DNA of 64,000 nt from Agarophyton chilense. Its lineage: Eukaryota > Rhodophyta > Florideophyceae > Gracilariales > Gracilariaceae. A model generated the notes under the pieces. That model made no database searches, was not told the DNA's origin, and worked only from the letters and a program-made list of their open reading frames with translations. Below are positions 1 to 11,031 of this stretch, in pieces; position 1 is the first letter of the stretch; the number at the start of each line of letters is the position of its first letter. Made by a program: the position numbers and the translations under genes. Location: the NCBI GenBank assembly GCA_030374765.1, contig JARGXX010000095.1:806001-870000 (forward strand), in the 5' to 3' direction.

Positions 1-92
1 ACAACTCCTGCGTTCTATTTCACCTACTTTACGGACGCTGGTTTGGCTCTTGTCTCAAATTGTGCATCGTTGATGCTCACTCTCGCATTTTC

Positions 93-3000
93 ATGTCCAT
101 TCTAGAACTATCAGTACGTTGCCAACCATCTTTTGAGTGGTTTTCTACGTCTTCGTTTCACTAACGCCGAAACTACGTCCATCTTTAACTCCTCCACCTT
201 CTATTTCATTGCTCACAGAAAAAACTCCATGAACGCGACAGTAATGTCGACACTATTCTGCACAAGCTCCAATCATTCAAGAAGGTAACTTTATACACAT
301 TCGGCTAACGCATTGTATCCAGATGTCGGCGACTAACACCCCCATTATCCCGGACGAGGAATACATATTTCCTCTACTTGGCTCACCAAACAGTCCGACA
401 TCGCAAATGAAGCACAAGATTGTGAAGAAATCCTGACCCGATTCGTTCGGTTTTGTGATCAAAGAATGGAACACGGGCACCATGCGCAAGTTCGAAAGCT
501 CTTCAACTTTATCCATGTAGCTATTTCCGATGACGACTGGCTACCTGCCGCGTTTAATCATCTTTTCCCGCGGCTGCTTCATTACTACGATTTGATGCTT
601 GCCAAGATTGAACAGGTTGCTGATCCAGAAGAGACACCCCCGAACATTTACCGACTAAGGAAATGCAGCTTACAATCACTTCGCCTTATCGCCAGCATAT
701 TCGAGCTTTGTGTCGACTTTTGTGATGTGGTGTACGCCGGGGATCAGCTGTCTGGGTTTCTCAAACCTCTAATCTCATTGCTGGGCATTCCTGACTTTCA
801 CGAAACATCCCCAGCTATCACCGAAACTGAGTATGCCATGATCGAACTTCTGAGATCAGCTTCCTTTGCTCTATCAAACTTTCTCATAACGTTCACCTCA
901 CTGGCTGCAGAGACCAAAAGCGTAACAAGACAACAAGTCGATGGCCTCTTCGAAACGCTTTCTAACGCTCCAGAGCTCAGCATCCAACGGAGTCTTCTCT
1001 TGATCATCCGCTCTTTGTACAATGATACGGATATTAGGAAAAATTCTTCTCATCCCGGACAGAATTTGGCCAGCATGAGGCAAATAATCGACAAGAAGCT
1101 CTCCACTACGCAATTTGGTTCCGGAAGAGCGTCGGCCTGTTTTCGTGCTCTCAAACTTGACGATGAGGATTTCTTAGTAAAATACGAGAGCCTCATTAAG
1201 ATGATGTTCTCGCGTAGGCGAAAGGCTCTCAGGTGTTTCAGCGTCAATCCATGTCATGTGGAAATATGGGAAGGTCCATCAAAGCGAAGGACGATAATTG
1301 AATCTGCTTTCGTTGAATGGAACATGAACTCGGTCTGCGTCCGTGACCAAGGTGGGAACCCTGTTCAGAATTGGCCGTTCTTCGCCGCTGTGAGGTTCGA
1401 GTGGCTGAACGCGGAAAAAGAAATATCGCTTATCTTTGATATGTATTACAGTTTCCCCGTGAGGAAAGTCTTGCTGCAATTCGAACGAACCATTAGGCGA
1501 AACGATAGAAAAATCATCGAAGAAAGGATTGAGAGGATCCAATCGCTTGTTCCAAAAGAATCTACTCCAAAGGCTTCTGAAACGGATCCAATGCAGAGTT
1601 TGGGGCATCTGGTTCCGGTGACCGCCTCACTTACTCTTAAAAGCAATGGGAAAAGTCCAAGCTCTGAGGAACTGTCTGAGAATTCTGATATGAGCAGTGA
1701 ATCAGAACAACAATCTGATGGGAATCGGGTGGACACTGCTCTTTCTGGACTTCGAGAAGATGGGATATTCATAAGGAAGCAGACCGGGTCAAGAGCTGAG
1801 TCTGTCGTTGAATCTTGCGAAAGTACCTTGAGCTCAGCGGGAGAAGAACCCAACCCTTCCCGTCCTTCGGTTGAAGAATCTTCCGCAGAATCGACAGGTG
1901 TGCACGACTCATTCAGAGATCGACAGAATGTTCACAACGGTGAAGGAAAAGCTCCATCCGAGCCATCAGCTTCGGTCGTATGTGGTGAGGATGAGTATAG
2001 TTCCAGGGCACCGGCCGAGAGAAAACTTGCTTCCCATATCCAGTCGTTGCACTCAGGCCCTCGAGTTCTGCGAACTGGGCTTCGTGTCTCTGAAAATCGG
2101 GTGGAATGCGGAAAGCACCGACTGAGAAACGTTCGGCCGCAGAACCCACCGTCTCCACTAGACGACAATTCTCATTCCCGAGGTGGAAGAAAGAAAGAAA
2201 ATTCTTGTTCTCAGGAGTATGTTCCAGAACTTAAGGATGACGAGATGAAAGATGTCGAATGCGAAAGTGCTTGTTTGGAGGAAAGCAGACCGAACAGTGC
2301 GAAATCGAATGAAGAAAATGCCCTTGAGGAAGAGTCACGGCGATTGAGACGGCGTCGACGCGTTTCGATTCAAGTCCCGAGTAAACCAGCGACTGATGGC
2401 GAACCAATATCTGATGGCAAACTTAATAATCGAAGGTCAAAAGATCATCATATTACGGATTTCTCATCAACCGAGACTGTGAACGAGTCGAAAGAATTGG
2501 AGCTTGTAGTGCGGAGAACACGAAGAGATAAAGGCGAGCCTCGAAATATATCTGAAGGCGCGTCGAAGATGGATGATGAGAACGACGGATTTATTGACCA
2601 ACACCACAATATTTTCCGCGATGCTTTGGCTGCATACAAATACCCGGGCTTTATTAAAGGAGAAGATATAACCGATCCTTTGGATACATCTAGGGAAGAG
2701 GATATAAACGAGGATGTCGACAATGAAAACGAACGGATGCGGCAGATATTGATGGGGGCTGTCGAGCGGATGATGAAAGTAAGTAGAACAAAGGATCCTC
2801 GTTCAAAGGTCTCCAAAACGACACCGGGAAACTGACTATTTGTTTATCGTATTTCCTTACATCGATCAGTGCCAAGTTGATAAATCTCAGAAGATGTTCA
2901 TGGCTACCCAATCACAAGTACGATTACTTCGCACTAAAAAAGTAGAAACCAGGCACTGTCTCATCAAAGACTATGTGTCAAAGGTTAAGAACTTGGGCGA

Positions 3001-3307
3001 GGAACAGAAGAAAAGATTTAGAGACCACGCTTCAACGCAAGGCGTGACAATATCGAAAGCAAGGAAACGAGTTCGAGATCTCAGGTTGAGGTTGTCTGCC
3101 AGCCAAAAGCAAATGAACGTTCTTAAACAAAAGATGCGCCGTTTAGTGGAACAAAGCAGCAAGCAGTTGAAATCTATTGCCAAAAAAATGGATGAAGATC
3201 TCGCTGAACTTGTTGCCAGTAACAAGAAAAAGGACGAACGTTTAACAAAGGGCTCTTTCGTGCAGAACCTGATGAGTATATTGGGCAAAAACCATAAATT
3301 GGCATAA
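93..3307 (+). CDS. SYCP2/Red1-like candidate meiotic chromosome-axis protein (4 exons)
   Basis: The proposed exons are 93-113, 219-284, 394-2778 and 2870-3307, giving 969 residues. All three introns are phase 0, with GT donors (gtacgt, gtaact, gtaagt) and AG acceptors; CTAAC or CTGAC branch points lie inside them. The product has a helical N-terminal half (about residues 30-300, ARM-like), a compact beta-rich segment (about 300-410), a long Ser/Glu/Arg-rich disordered stretch to about 820 with an Arg-rich NLS-like patch, and a Lys-rich C-terminal coiled coil encoded by the last exon. This order matches SYCP2 and yeast Red1, the filament-forming cores of the meiotic axis that recruit HORMA proteins. 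Similarity is architectural and weak in sequence, so the family is inferred. The frame stays open upstream of the ATG to base 3, so an earlier 5' exon outside the window is possible. Confidence 0.5.
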
Positions 3308-3576
3308 ACGTTCTATAGATACAAGCAAGATCACATAGACTGTTCTTTCCCTCTCTCTCACCATATGGCAAAATTTCAACAGAACTTGGTGTTGTTGTTC
3401 TTTGTTCTACTAAAGTGGACAGAAGAGCGAACCGATACGCGAAGCCCTCTAGTTTCGATTCGCCCATAAGTATAGCCCTCCACCTACGAGGTAGCTCAAC
3501 AATCTATCACCGACTAGCTGTTTCGCGCCAAAGAACCAGCCAGCTCTTGAGACTTGGATTATTGTTCTCAATGACC

Positions 3577-6141
3577 TTACTTCTTCGCGAATCCGCCAGC
3601 TATTCTTCTCCTAAACAGGGCATGTTGCACAACCCGTCTACTCTTTGGTAGATTGGCATCTTGTTTTTTGTTCCGTTTGTCGAATTCGTTATAGCGCACA
3701 CCACGAGCACCGGTAAGGGCACCCATCGAATTTGGACGACGGTGCATCATTCTACCATAACCCCCATCCGGACCATTAGCGGCTTGAGCCCTTATTTCGT
3801 CGTCAACATCTAGGTGTTCACTGGCTTCTGTTTCATCAGCTGCCAAGACCTTTGCAAGCAGTCCCAATTGCTCTTGCTTGGATTCGAAATCTAACTTTGC
3901 TTTCTCCATACCCTCCAAGTGGGTGATAACCTTGAAAGCATAACCTTGGTCGATAAGAAATTGTTGACGCTTTGACGAATAGAACATCTCCTGTGTATCA
4001 GTGGACACCAGAGAGTAGAAGAAAGCATTAAAATTTTGACCCGCACGCGGTTTTGGACGGAGGATTCTTCCAAGTCGCTGGGCTTCTTGTCGTCGTGAAC
4101 CGTAATGAGAGCTAACTTGTATGAGCACGTTCGCCTCTGGAATATCGATTGAAGTGTCACCAACTTTCGAAAGCAGGATAGTGTTCAGGGCAGGATTATG
4201 TTGAAAGTTCTGCAAAATCCTCAGCCTTTCAGTTTGGCTCGTGGGACCAAAGATGTACGGCCGCGCAAGTCTATTGGCGTACATCTTGAGAGCATAGACA
4301 TTGTCGGCAAAGATGATTATCTTATCTCCTCGCTGTTCATGAAAATTGACGAGGTACTGGCACATGCGGAACTTATTCGGATTCATTGCGTACAAAAGCT
4401 TTCGGCGAGCGGGGGGAGAAGCAAGATATTCTCTATAAAACTCCTTTGTCATCGGACACCAAACCTCCGCACATTGCACCGTTGCTAAATAGTTATCACG
4501 TTGTAGATCAAGCCAATTGGCTTCGTAGAGTTTGGGACCTATGAGGAAATTAATATCCCCAATCTTTTCATCTTCCCGAAGCAGAGTCGCAGTTAGTCCC
4601 AGTTTGCAGTGGGCCTTTATCACTCCGATAACTCTTCGAAAGACATTAGCTGGGACGACGTGCACTTCATCCAGCAGCAAGAGACCCCACTCCTTTTTCT
4701 TCAATTCGTTCAGCATTCTCTCGGATTCTGCAGCACGACGTCCACTATGAGATATCATGGAATACGTCGTAACTGTGACACCACCATAAAAACTCTTCTC
4801 ATGACCCCCACTTGACGCCACAAAACGACCAATGTGGTCTCGAGGCATGGTACTCCATGTTGCAAATTGATAACGCCATTGCTCAACAGAAACGGAGCTT
4901 GTGCAAAGACACAAAGTCGGTTTCTTTATTGTGCAGGCCGCAGTTACACCAACAAGACTTTTACCAGCCCCGCAAGGAAGAACAATTACCCCTGACCTTG
5001 CCCGTCCATTTCCAAACATCTTTTCCAGACTTTTTTCCTGGTAAGGGCGAATCTTTGCAATTGGTTTCAGGTCTAGATCAATGTTTGGGTTTGCAGTGTC
5101 ATTTCGAAAATCGTACTCTTCCATGAGAGGATATTCCAGAGCAATAGCCTGTCTTTTGACGTGTTCTACTTCTTCCCCACGAACCTCAAATTCAAAAGTT
5201 TTCTTTTTTCCTTCTGCAAATGCAACCTCTTCCTCGTCGTCCTCTTCGTCCAAAGCCTTCACAAGCGCTTGTAATGTCTTTGCATCACTGACAGCTTCCT
5301 CTTGGCCGGCAATAACAAGGTCATTCTGTTCCGTCTCAACTTCTTCTGGTTCTTCTGTTTCACTTTCAGGCACTCGAGCCGCCGATATTTTCCGATCGGA
5401 TAAAAGAATTCGCATTACGTTTTCTTCCATCGTTTGGACAACGTACTTGCCCTTCTTCAGCACCAATTTGGCTTTGCCGTACGTTTTAGTGCAGTCTCGA
5501 ATGAACTTAGGAATTTCCTTCGGGAGAGACGTTTTGCACAGTTTGCGCAGAGCCCTGATAATGCTTTCACTATCTAGGCCCACGGAGACTGCGGCATACA
5601 ATGCGTATTCAGTGAGGCGGTATTCGTGAAGCTGTTCTGGACGAGAGACGGGTTCGGCTATGGCCACCAAGAAGTCATATGCTTGCTTGTAGATGGGGGA
5701 GAATGTTTCAAGAAATATTCGCTTGTCGCCAGACACATAGACAGGTCTGGAGGCATGGTCGGGACGCAATTGCAGGTTACTGAAATCCTTGACTTGTGAA
5801 TTATCATCTTCGTTATCTTCTATGACGAGAGTTGCGTTACAAGCAGCACGAGGAAGCATAGGAAGCTCATCATCTTCCTCGCGGTCTGCTTCTTCAACTT
5901 GTCGTTTATCTTTGTTAGGGTTGTAGTCAGAGTCAGAATTTGAACGGTCGTGGTCCTTTCTACGCCTCTTCTTCTTGCGTTTCTTCTCCTTCTTGCGCTC
6001 CTTTCGCTCTCGTTTCAGTCGACGGGCTTCATCGCGACTATGATTTGAATTTGAATGGCTGGTCGGGTTGTCAACCTCTATGACATCGGGGCTGTCTACA
6101 TCTACCACTGAATCTGGTCGCGGTCTCTTCCGACTATCCAT
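3577..6141 (-). CDS. ERCC3: TFIIH DNA translocase subunit XPB/Ssl2
   Basis: This 854-residue single-exon gene encodes the XPB (ERCC3/Rad25) ATPase of TFIIH, which opens promoters for RNA polymerase II and acts in nucleotide excision repair in the nucleus. Visible features are a Lys/Arg-rich and then acidic N-terminal tail (about 1-125), the XPB damage-recognition-type domain, Walker A with K394 in GAGKS, the DEVH box at 491-494, the TATLLRED segment typical of XPB, and the C-terminal helicase lobe with the QRLGRILRPK motif VI. Human XPB is about 780 residues, so the extra length is mostly the charged tail. The start ATG is the first in frame. The 3' end faces the upstream gene 269 bp away. 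Identification is secure. Confidence 0.97.
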   Translation of the reverse strand: MDSRKRPRPDSVVDVDSPDVIEVDNPTSHSNSNHSRDEARRLKRERKERKKEKKRKKKRRRKDHDRSNSDSDYNPNKDKRQVEEADREEDDELPMLPRAACNATLVIEDNEDDNSQVKDFSNLQLRPDHASRPVYVSGDKRIFLETFSPIYKQAYDFLVAIAEPVSRPEQLHEYRLTEYALYAAVSVGLDSESIIRALRKLCKTSLPKEIPKFIRDCTKTYGKAKLVLKKGKYVVQTMEENVMRILLSDRKISAARVPESETEEPEEVETEQNDLVIAGQEEAVSDAKTLQALVKALDEEDDEEEVAFAEGKKKTFEFEVRGEEVEHVKRQAIALEYPLMEEYDFRNDTANPNIDLDLKPIAKIRPYQEKSLEKMFGNGRARSGVIVLPCGAGKSLVGVTAACTIKKPTLCLCTSSVSVEQWRYQFATWSTMPRDHIGRFVASSGGHEKSFYGGVTVTTYSMISHSGRRAAESERMLNELKKKEWGLLLLDEVHVVPANVFRRVIGVIKAHCKLGLTATLLREDEKIGDINFLIGPKLYEANWLDLQRDNYLATVQCAEVWCPMTKEFYREYLASPPARRKLLYAMNPNKFRMCQYLVNFHEQRGDKIIIFADNVYALKMYANRLARPYIFGPTSQTERLRILQNFQHNPALNTILLSKVGDTSIDIPEANVLIQVSSHYGSRRQEAQRLGRILRPKPRAGQNFNAFFYSLVSTDTQEMFYSSKRQQFLIDQGYAFKVITHLEGMEKAKLDFESKQEQLGLLAKVLAADETEASEHLDVDDEIRAQAANGPDGGYGRMMHRRPNSMGALTGARGVRYNEFDKRNKKQDANLPKSRRVVQHALFRRRIAGGFAKK

Positions 6142-6811
6142 GGAAGAAACTAGAAGAAAACAAAACTCTCAGAGATCAGAGATCCCAAAGTGCTGAGCGA
6201 TGCGCGCCTATCCAACACGTGAATCCGTATAAGAAGGCCTGGGGGTGTATGAGCTAAGAAAATGGCGCAGCAAAAAGAAAGCCGCTCTGTAAACAGAATG
6301 AGGACTTGAATCTAGAGAAACCAAGTGCTGGAGCTGTTTATGAGCTTGGATTGGCACGGGCACAAGGCAATTTTTCTGATGAACGAAGAGATTCCGGTGT
6401 TAGATGCACATCCCAGTGTGCATCTTTTGGAAATCACGGAGGCGAACAGCGGGAAGGAGCTTGTGACGATCAGAGCGCCCTACTAAAGAAGATACATACC
6501 AATGGTAATGTGGTCCCGAGCAGCGCTCTCAAGTAGACTGACGGAGGGCGTAATGGAGGCGGGTGGCGGTCGTGTCTGTGTTGTGCAGCAATGTACGCAA
6601 TGCTGCGCGAAAGATCGAAACTTTTCTAGATCTTTTTGAAAAGCACTTGCCAAATTTGCGCTGCAGCTCTTGTTTTGGCGCCAACCTCGAATCGAAACAA
6701 CAGTGAAGCCAGAGAGAGTGGTGACCGGCCGGCTCAACTCGCCAGAAGCCTCTCCCGCTTCGTGCCATCATTGCGCATCTCTCTTCTCTTGCGCATGGAT
6801 GCACTACTGCG
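6142..6811. other. Divergent intergenic region
   Basis: This 670-bp stretch separates the divergent XPB and OB-fold-like genes. It has only short unsupported open frames and no recognisable RNA gene or repeat. It presumably contains both promoters. Confidence 0.5.
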
Positions 6812-7960
6812 ATGCATCACCCATCCTGCGATGTCACGGAATCTATAACCCCCGTTTACAATTCCAGCACTACTCGCCAACCCCAGAAATGGAATGTGCC
6901 TCGTGTAAAGCTTCATCCGGTCAAGACGACACCGGTGACTCATTCAGCCCGAACCCAGCCATTCCGTGTGCGAGTGCAGCCCCTAGCGAAACAGGATGAA
7001 CTAATTCGGAGACAACTCTTTCCAAGCCTCACCCCAAGAAAAAGAAAGTCCCAGGAACGTGTCAATATTCGGCTCAATTGCGGTAGGGAACGTACACAGC
7101 CTTTGAGAGTTAATGTGGTTCGCGATTCTGATGGTTCTCTCACATCTTTTTTACGAGACTGTGTATCGCAAGCGGAAGAACGAATTCATGCATTTCATAG
7201 CGCTGTGTATTCTAAGCGATTCACAAAAAGCGTTTTGGAAAATAACCTGCTATTTCGCATACTTCGACGAGAGGGGGACCTTTTCTTCGTGGAGCACTTC
7301 GGCTCCGACAACAACACAATTGCACACTGTGCTGTATTGGCGTCAGGGGATGTACTTTCTCTCGCAGAGTACGACCCTGAAGCGATAGAGAGTTATATGT
7401 TCATACCCCAGCCATGGCAGAGCCATGGTTTGCAGAACACCTGCCATTGCACCATGAGCGTTCTAATCGTGCCGTACAGAATTACTGTCACGAACCGAAG
7501 AGAAATCCTACAGGCGCTACAAGAAAATTCACTTAATCAAACACTCAAAGGGTCTCTGAGGAGTGTTGCATCAGTGTGCAGCCCTCTCCTAATTTCCCAT
7601 GGAGACGGAAAAGAGGTTACGATTGGCCACCCAAAATTGGACACATTCTCTCGACTATCACCCCACACCACAATCGTCAACTTGCAGGTGTACGTAGATT
7701 TCTCTTTTGACGAGCGAGACTTTGCAGTTATTCGCGACAATGCGGGGGAGCTTGCCATCCTTATGGCCTTCAAAGATGTACATATTGTATCGAAAAAGGG
7801 CGACAGGCAGCTCTTTCGAAACGTCCACGTGCTACCTCAGCGGGTAACATTGGAGGCCGTGCTTGATGTCGTTACGCTCGAATCAAGCGAATGTCACAAT
7901 CAACTAATACAGTCATCACAGGAAAACCTCTTTGCTTTTTCTGTTCGCAAGCCAGAGTGA
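6812..7960 (+). CDS. Unknown protein with OB-fold-like segments (possibly SPIDR-like)
   Basis: This 382-residue single-exon protein has no motif I can assign firmly. The first 100 residues are basic and Ser/Thr/Pro-rich and look disordered. The rest alternates hydrophobic beta-like strands. One segment near residues 190-230 (GDVLSLAEYD followed by IPQPWQ) resembles the sort of loop seen in OB-fold scaffolds. A second strand-rich block near 290-345 ends in RDNAGELAILM, a pattern common in OB folds. This vaguely recalls the DNA-repair scaffold SPIDR, but I cannot confirm it. It is transcribed away from XPB and towards the mitochondrial EF-G gene 120 bp away. The start is the first ATG of the open frame, and a missed 5' exon cannot be excluded. 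Confidence 0.6.
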   Translation: MHHPSCDVTESITPVYNSSTTRQPQKWNVPRVKLHPVKTTPVTHSARTQPFRVRVQPLAKQDELIRRQLFPSLTPRKRKSQERVNIRLNCGRERTQPLRVNVVRDSDGSLTSFLRDCVSQAEERIHAFHSAVYSKRFTKSVLENNLLFRILRREGDLFFVEHFGSDNNTIAHCAVLASGDVLSLAEYDPEAIESYMFIPQPWQSHGLQNTCHCTMSVLIVPYRITVTNRREILQALQENSLNQTLKGSLRSVASVCSPLLISHGDGKEVTIGHPKLDTFSRLSPHTTIVNLQVYVDFSFDERDFAVIRDNAGELAILMAFKDVHIVSKKGDRQLFRNVHVLPQRVTLEAVLDVVTLESSECHNQLIQSSQENLFAFSVRKPE

Positions 7961-8080
7961 CTTTGGACAGAGAAATGCCAAGGAAATGAGTCCAAATATT
8001 TCCACTTGGCTTGCAACCTATGTACATCATATTCGGCAGCTCCAATGCAATCCCGAAGCTGTGAATGCTTCAAAAGAATT

Positions 8081-10614
8081 CTACTTTCTGCCAGCAGCTT
8101 TCTTCTCTTTGTAAGCTGTAATCAGTTCTTCTGCATCAGGCAAGACCCTATGCTGGAGATATTCCATGGAATATTCGCCCTTTCCCTGAGTCATGCTTCG
8201 GAGTTCAGTTGAGTATCCAAACATTTGACCCAGAGGTACTTCAGCAACAATTGATCCATAATCGGAATGAGCAGAGGAACTGGAAATAATTCCCCTCCTC
8301 TTTGATAAACCGCCCATGACTGTTCCTTGAAATTCAGTTGGGACTTCAACCGCAACCTTCATTATCGGTTCCAAGACAGCCGCTTTAGCTTTCAGGAAGG
8401 CTTGCCTGAAGCCCTGAATCGAAGCCATTCTGAAGGATAACTCATTCGAATCGACTGGATGCGTTTTCCCGTCCAGAATTACCATTCGTACGCCCTGGAC
8501 GCGATGGCCAGTCAAAGAACCCTCTGTAAGGGCCTCAGCAAACCCCTTTTCGATGGCTGGGAGGAAACCTGGCGGGACATTGTTTCCAATCAGCCCATTT
8601 CTGAACTCGACAGACACCCCGTCCTCAGAGGGTTCAAGATAACCTTCTAAGGCAGCAAATTGACCAGCACCTCCCGACTGTTTCTTGTGCGTGTAATTGA
8701 AGTTTGCGCGACTCCGAATGGTTTCTCTATAATTTACGCGGGGTGCTCCAACCTCCAAATCAATGTTGTATTCGCGAAGCATTCGTTCGACGTAAATTTG
8801 CAGATGAAGCTCTCCCATTCCCGAAATGATAGTCTGCTTCGATTCGGGGTCCATGTGGACGCGGAATGTAGGGTCTTCACGTGTAAACCTGTTCAAAGCT
8901 TTTGTGAAATTGCTAGATCCACTGTCCTTCTTCTTCGGTACGACTGCAAGACTCATGACCGCGTCAGGGACGAACAGAGACTCCATGCTGATAGGTTTCG
9001 GTTCCGACGCGGAGACAAACGTATCACCTGATGCACATTCCATTCCAAACATGGCACAAATGTCACCTGCGTATGCTTCCTGGATTTCCTCCATCTCATT
9101 GGAATGCATCCGCACAAGTCGGGGCACTTTAACTTTCTTTTTCGTGCGGGTGTTGATCACTACGTCTCCTTTTCGTAATGCACCTTGGTATATACGAAGG
9201 TATGTAAGTTGGCCAAAACGACTCTCTTCAAGTTTGAATGCGAGAGAAACAAGGGGGTCCGAAGAATCGGAAGATAAAATGACCTTCTCTTCTTCTACTT
9301 CTGAGGTTCCTTCCTTCGTGATACTCTGTAGCGCAAAATTCTCCCTTTCCGCAGGGTTGGGAAGATATCGAATAACACCATCCAACAATGTTTGAACGCC
9401 AGTATTCTTCAAGGCACTCCCCATCATAACGGGAGAGAAGTTCTTCTGTAAAGTCGATCTCCGGATTGCATTGTGAATATCATCTTCTGTGATATCCTCT
9501 TCCATAAGATACTTGTCTCCAAGTATTTCGTCAACGTCAGCTAATGTCTCGATAAGAGACTTTCGTTTCTCCTCAACAACACCAACGAGATCAGAAGGTA
9601 TTGGGCCGTTGCGAATGGTCTCACCATTAGGGCCATCGAAGAAAATGGCTTCTCTACGAATAATATCAACAATTCCGCTGAGATCGGCTTCTAGGCCAAT
9701 AGGAACATGTATGGCGGCCACACGTAAACCAAGCTTTTTTTCTACCTGATCAATAATCCTCCATGGATCGGAACCAGCGCGATCAAGTTTGTTGATGAAT
9801 GTCACACGAGGTACACCATATCTCTTCATCTGGCGATCGACTGTGAGACTTTGACTCTGAACGCCGGACACGCCGCACAACACAAGAATAGCTCCATCCA
9901 GTACACGCAATGCTCTTTCGACTTCAATTGTAAAATCTACATGCCTGTTGCAAAGCACAAGAAGTGAAACAGGAAATTCGAGAGCGTTTTCATATTGATA
10001 GTCAGCATCTCATGAGCGAAATGGAAATTGCGATACCATCTAATTGTGCAACTTACCCGGGGGTGTCAATAATGTTTATGTTGTTCCCATCCCAAGAGGC
10101 GTGCGTGGCAGCTGAAGCGATTGTTATTCCTGGAAAAAGTTAAATGGTCGAACACAGGGTGTCAGAGTTGGGCTTAGCGACTGGTTTACAGAATATTCTT
10201 TCACATGCGTCATTCAACTGTACCTTTTTCCCGTTCTAGATCCATACTGTCCATTTTTGCTCCCACTCCATCTTTACCTTTGACCTCATGAATCGAGCGT
10301 ATTCTTCCGGTATAAAACAAGATACGCTCAGTTAAAGTGGTCTTTCCTGAATCAATATGAGCTGAAATTCCGATGTTACGTTGTTTTTCAAGCCGATCAG
10401 CGTCAGCATCAGACAGTTCTTGTAGAACGGCCCCGACATTTGTCGAAAACCTAGCAAATGGCCTCCATGCCACAGATATTGCGCTCGGTCCAAGAAAAGG
10501 CCTCTTGGAGAAAAACATACTCGACGGTGTCGAAGTTGTCCAAAAAAGCTGGCGCGCATGGCGAATCATGGCCTGGTTCGGATTTCTTAAGCCCGATGAT
10601 AACCTGAAACTCAT
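8081..10614 (-). CDS. GFM1: Mitochondrial elongation factor G1 (3 exons)
   Basis: Exons are 10614-10224, 10129-10057 and 9944-8081, encoding 775 residues. The introns are 94 and 112 bp with GT-AG ends; the second contains CTGAC near its 3' end. The protein is the translocase GTPase of the mitochondrial ribosome. Visible motifs are the P-loop AHIDSGKTT (about 85-93), DTPGHVDF rebuilt exactly across the second splice junction, and NKLDR (G4), followed by domains II-V ending with the tail KEKKAAGRK. The Ser/Arg/Phe-rich first 60 residues look like a mitochondrial presequence. M16 is an alternative start with a more typical presequence. Length fits mEF-G1 (about 750). The divergent neighbour is Nop53. 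Confidence 0.95.
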
Positions 10615-11031
10615 TCAAGGAAACAAATGATTCTATTGAAAGAAAAGCGGTCTCAAATTGGGTAAAATGGCAGCCGTGGTCATAAGGCGAAGTCTTCTTG
10701 AACTTCACATGATTGGGAGGAAGAAGAACATGCTGGGACTGAAAAATGAATCCTTATTGTTTATTGGGTAAAAAACTTAACCCGTCTTCAGTTTGTAGTC
10801 CAACCAGAGTCGTCCACGTTGGAAAGAAGGAGTATTTGTCAGATGTCCATTGGTGAAAGCTTTTCTTTTCTAACATTAATATTAGCTTTCGTTGCGACGA
10901 CGAGGGCGATCCTGTTCAAGCCATAATCTTGCGCCGCTGCCTGCCCATCTCTCGGGTTGCCCGTACGGTCCACCTTTTCGTCGTGCATTTCCGCTTCGAA
11001 CATCCAAGAACTCCTCGTTCTTCTAACTATC
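10615..11031. other. Divergent intergenic region
   Basis: This 417-bp stretch between the EF-G1 and Nop53 start codons has no recognisable gene. It presumably contains both promoters and 5' UTRs. Confidence 0.5.

Noticed and set aside
5081..5629. Ser-rich open frame antisense to XPB
   Set aside because: It is the mirror of the acidic XPB N-terminus; reversed Glu/Asp codons give Ser/Phe-rich frames.
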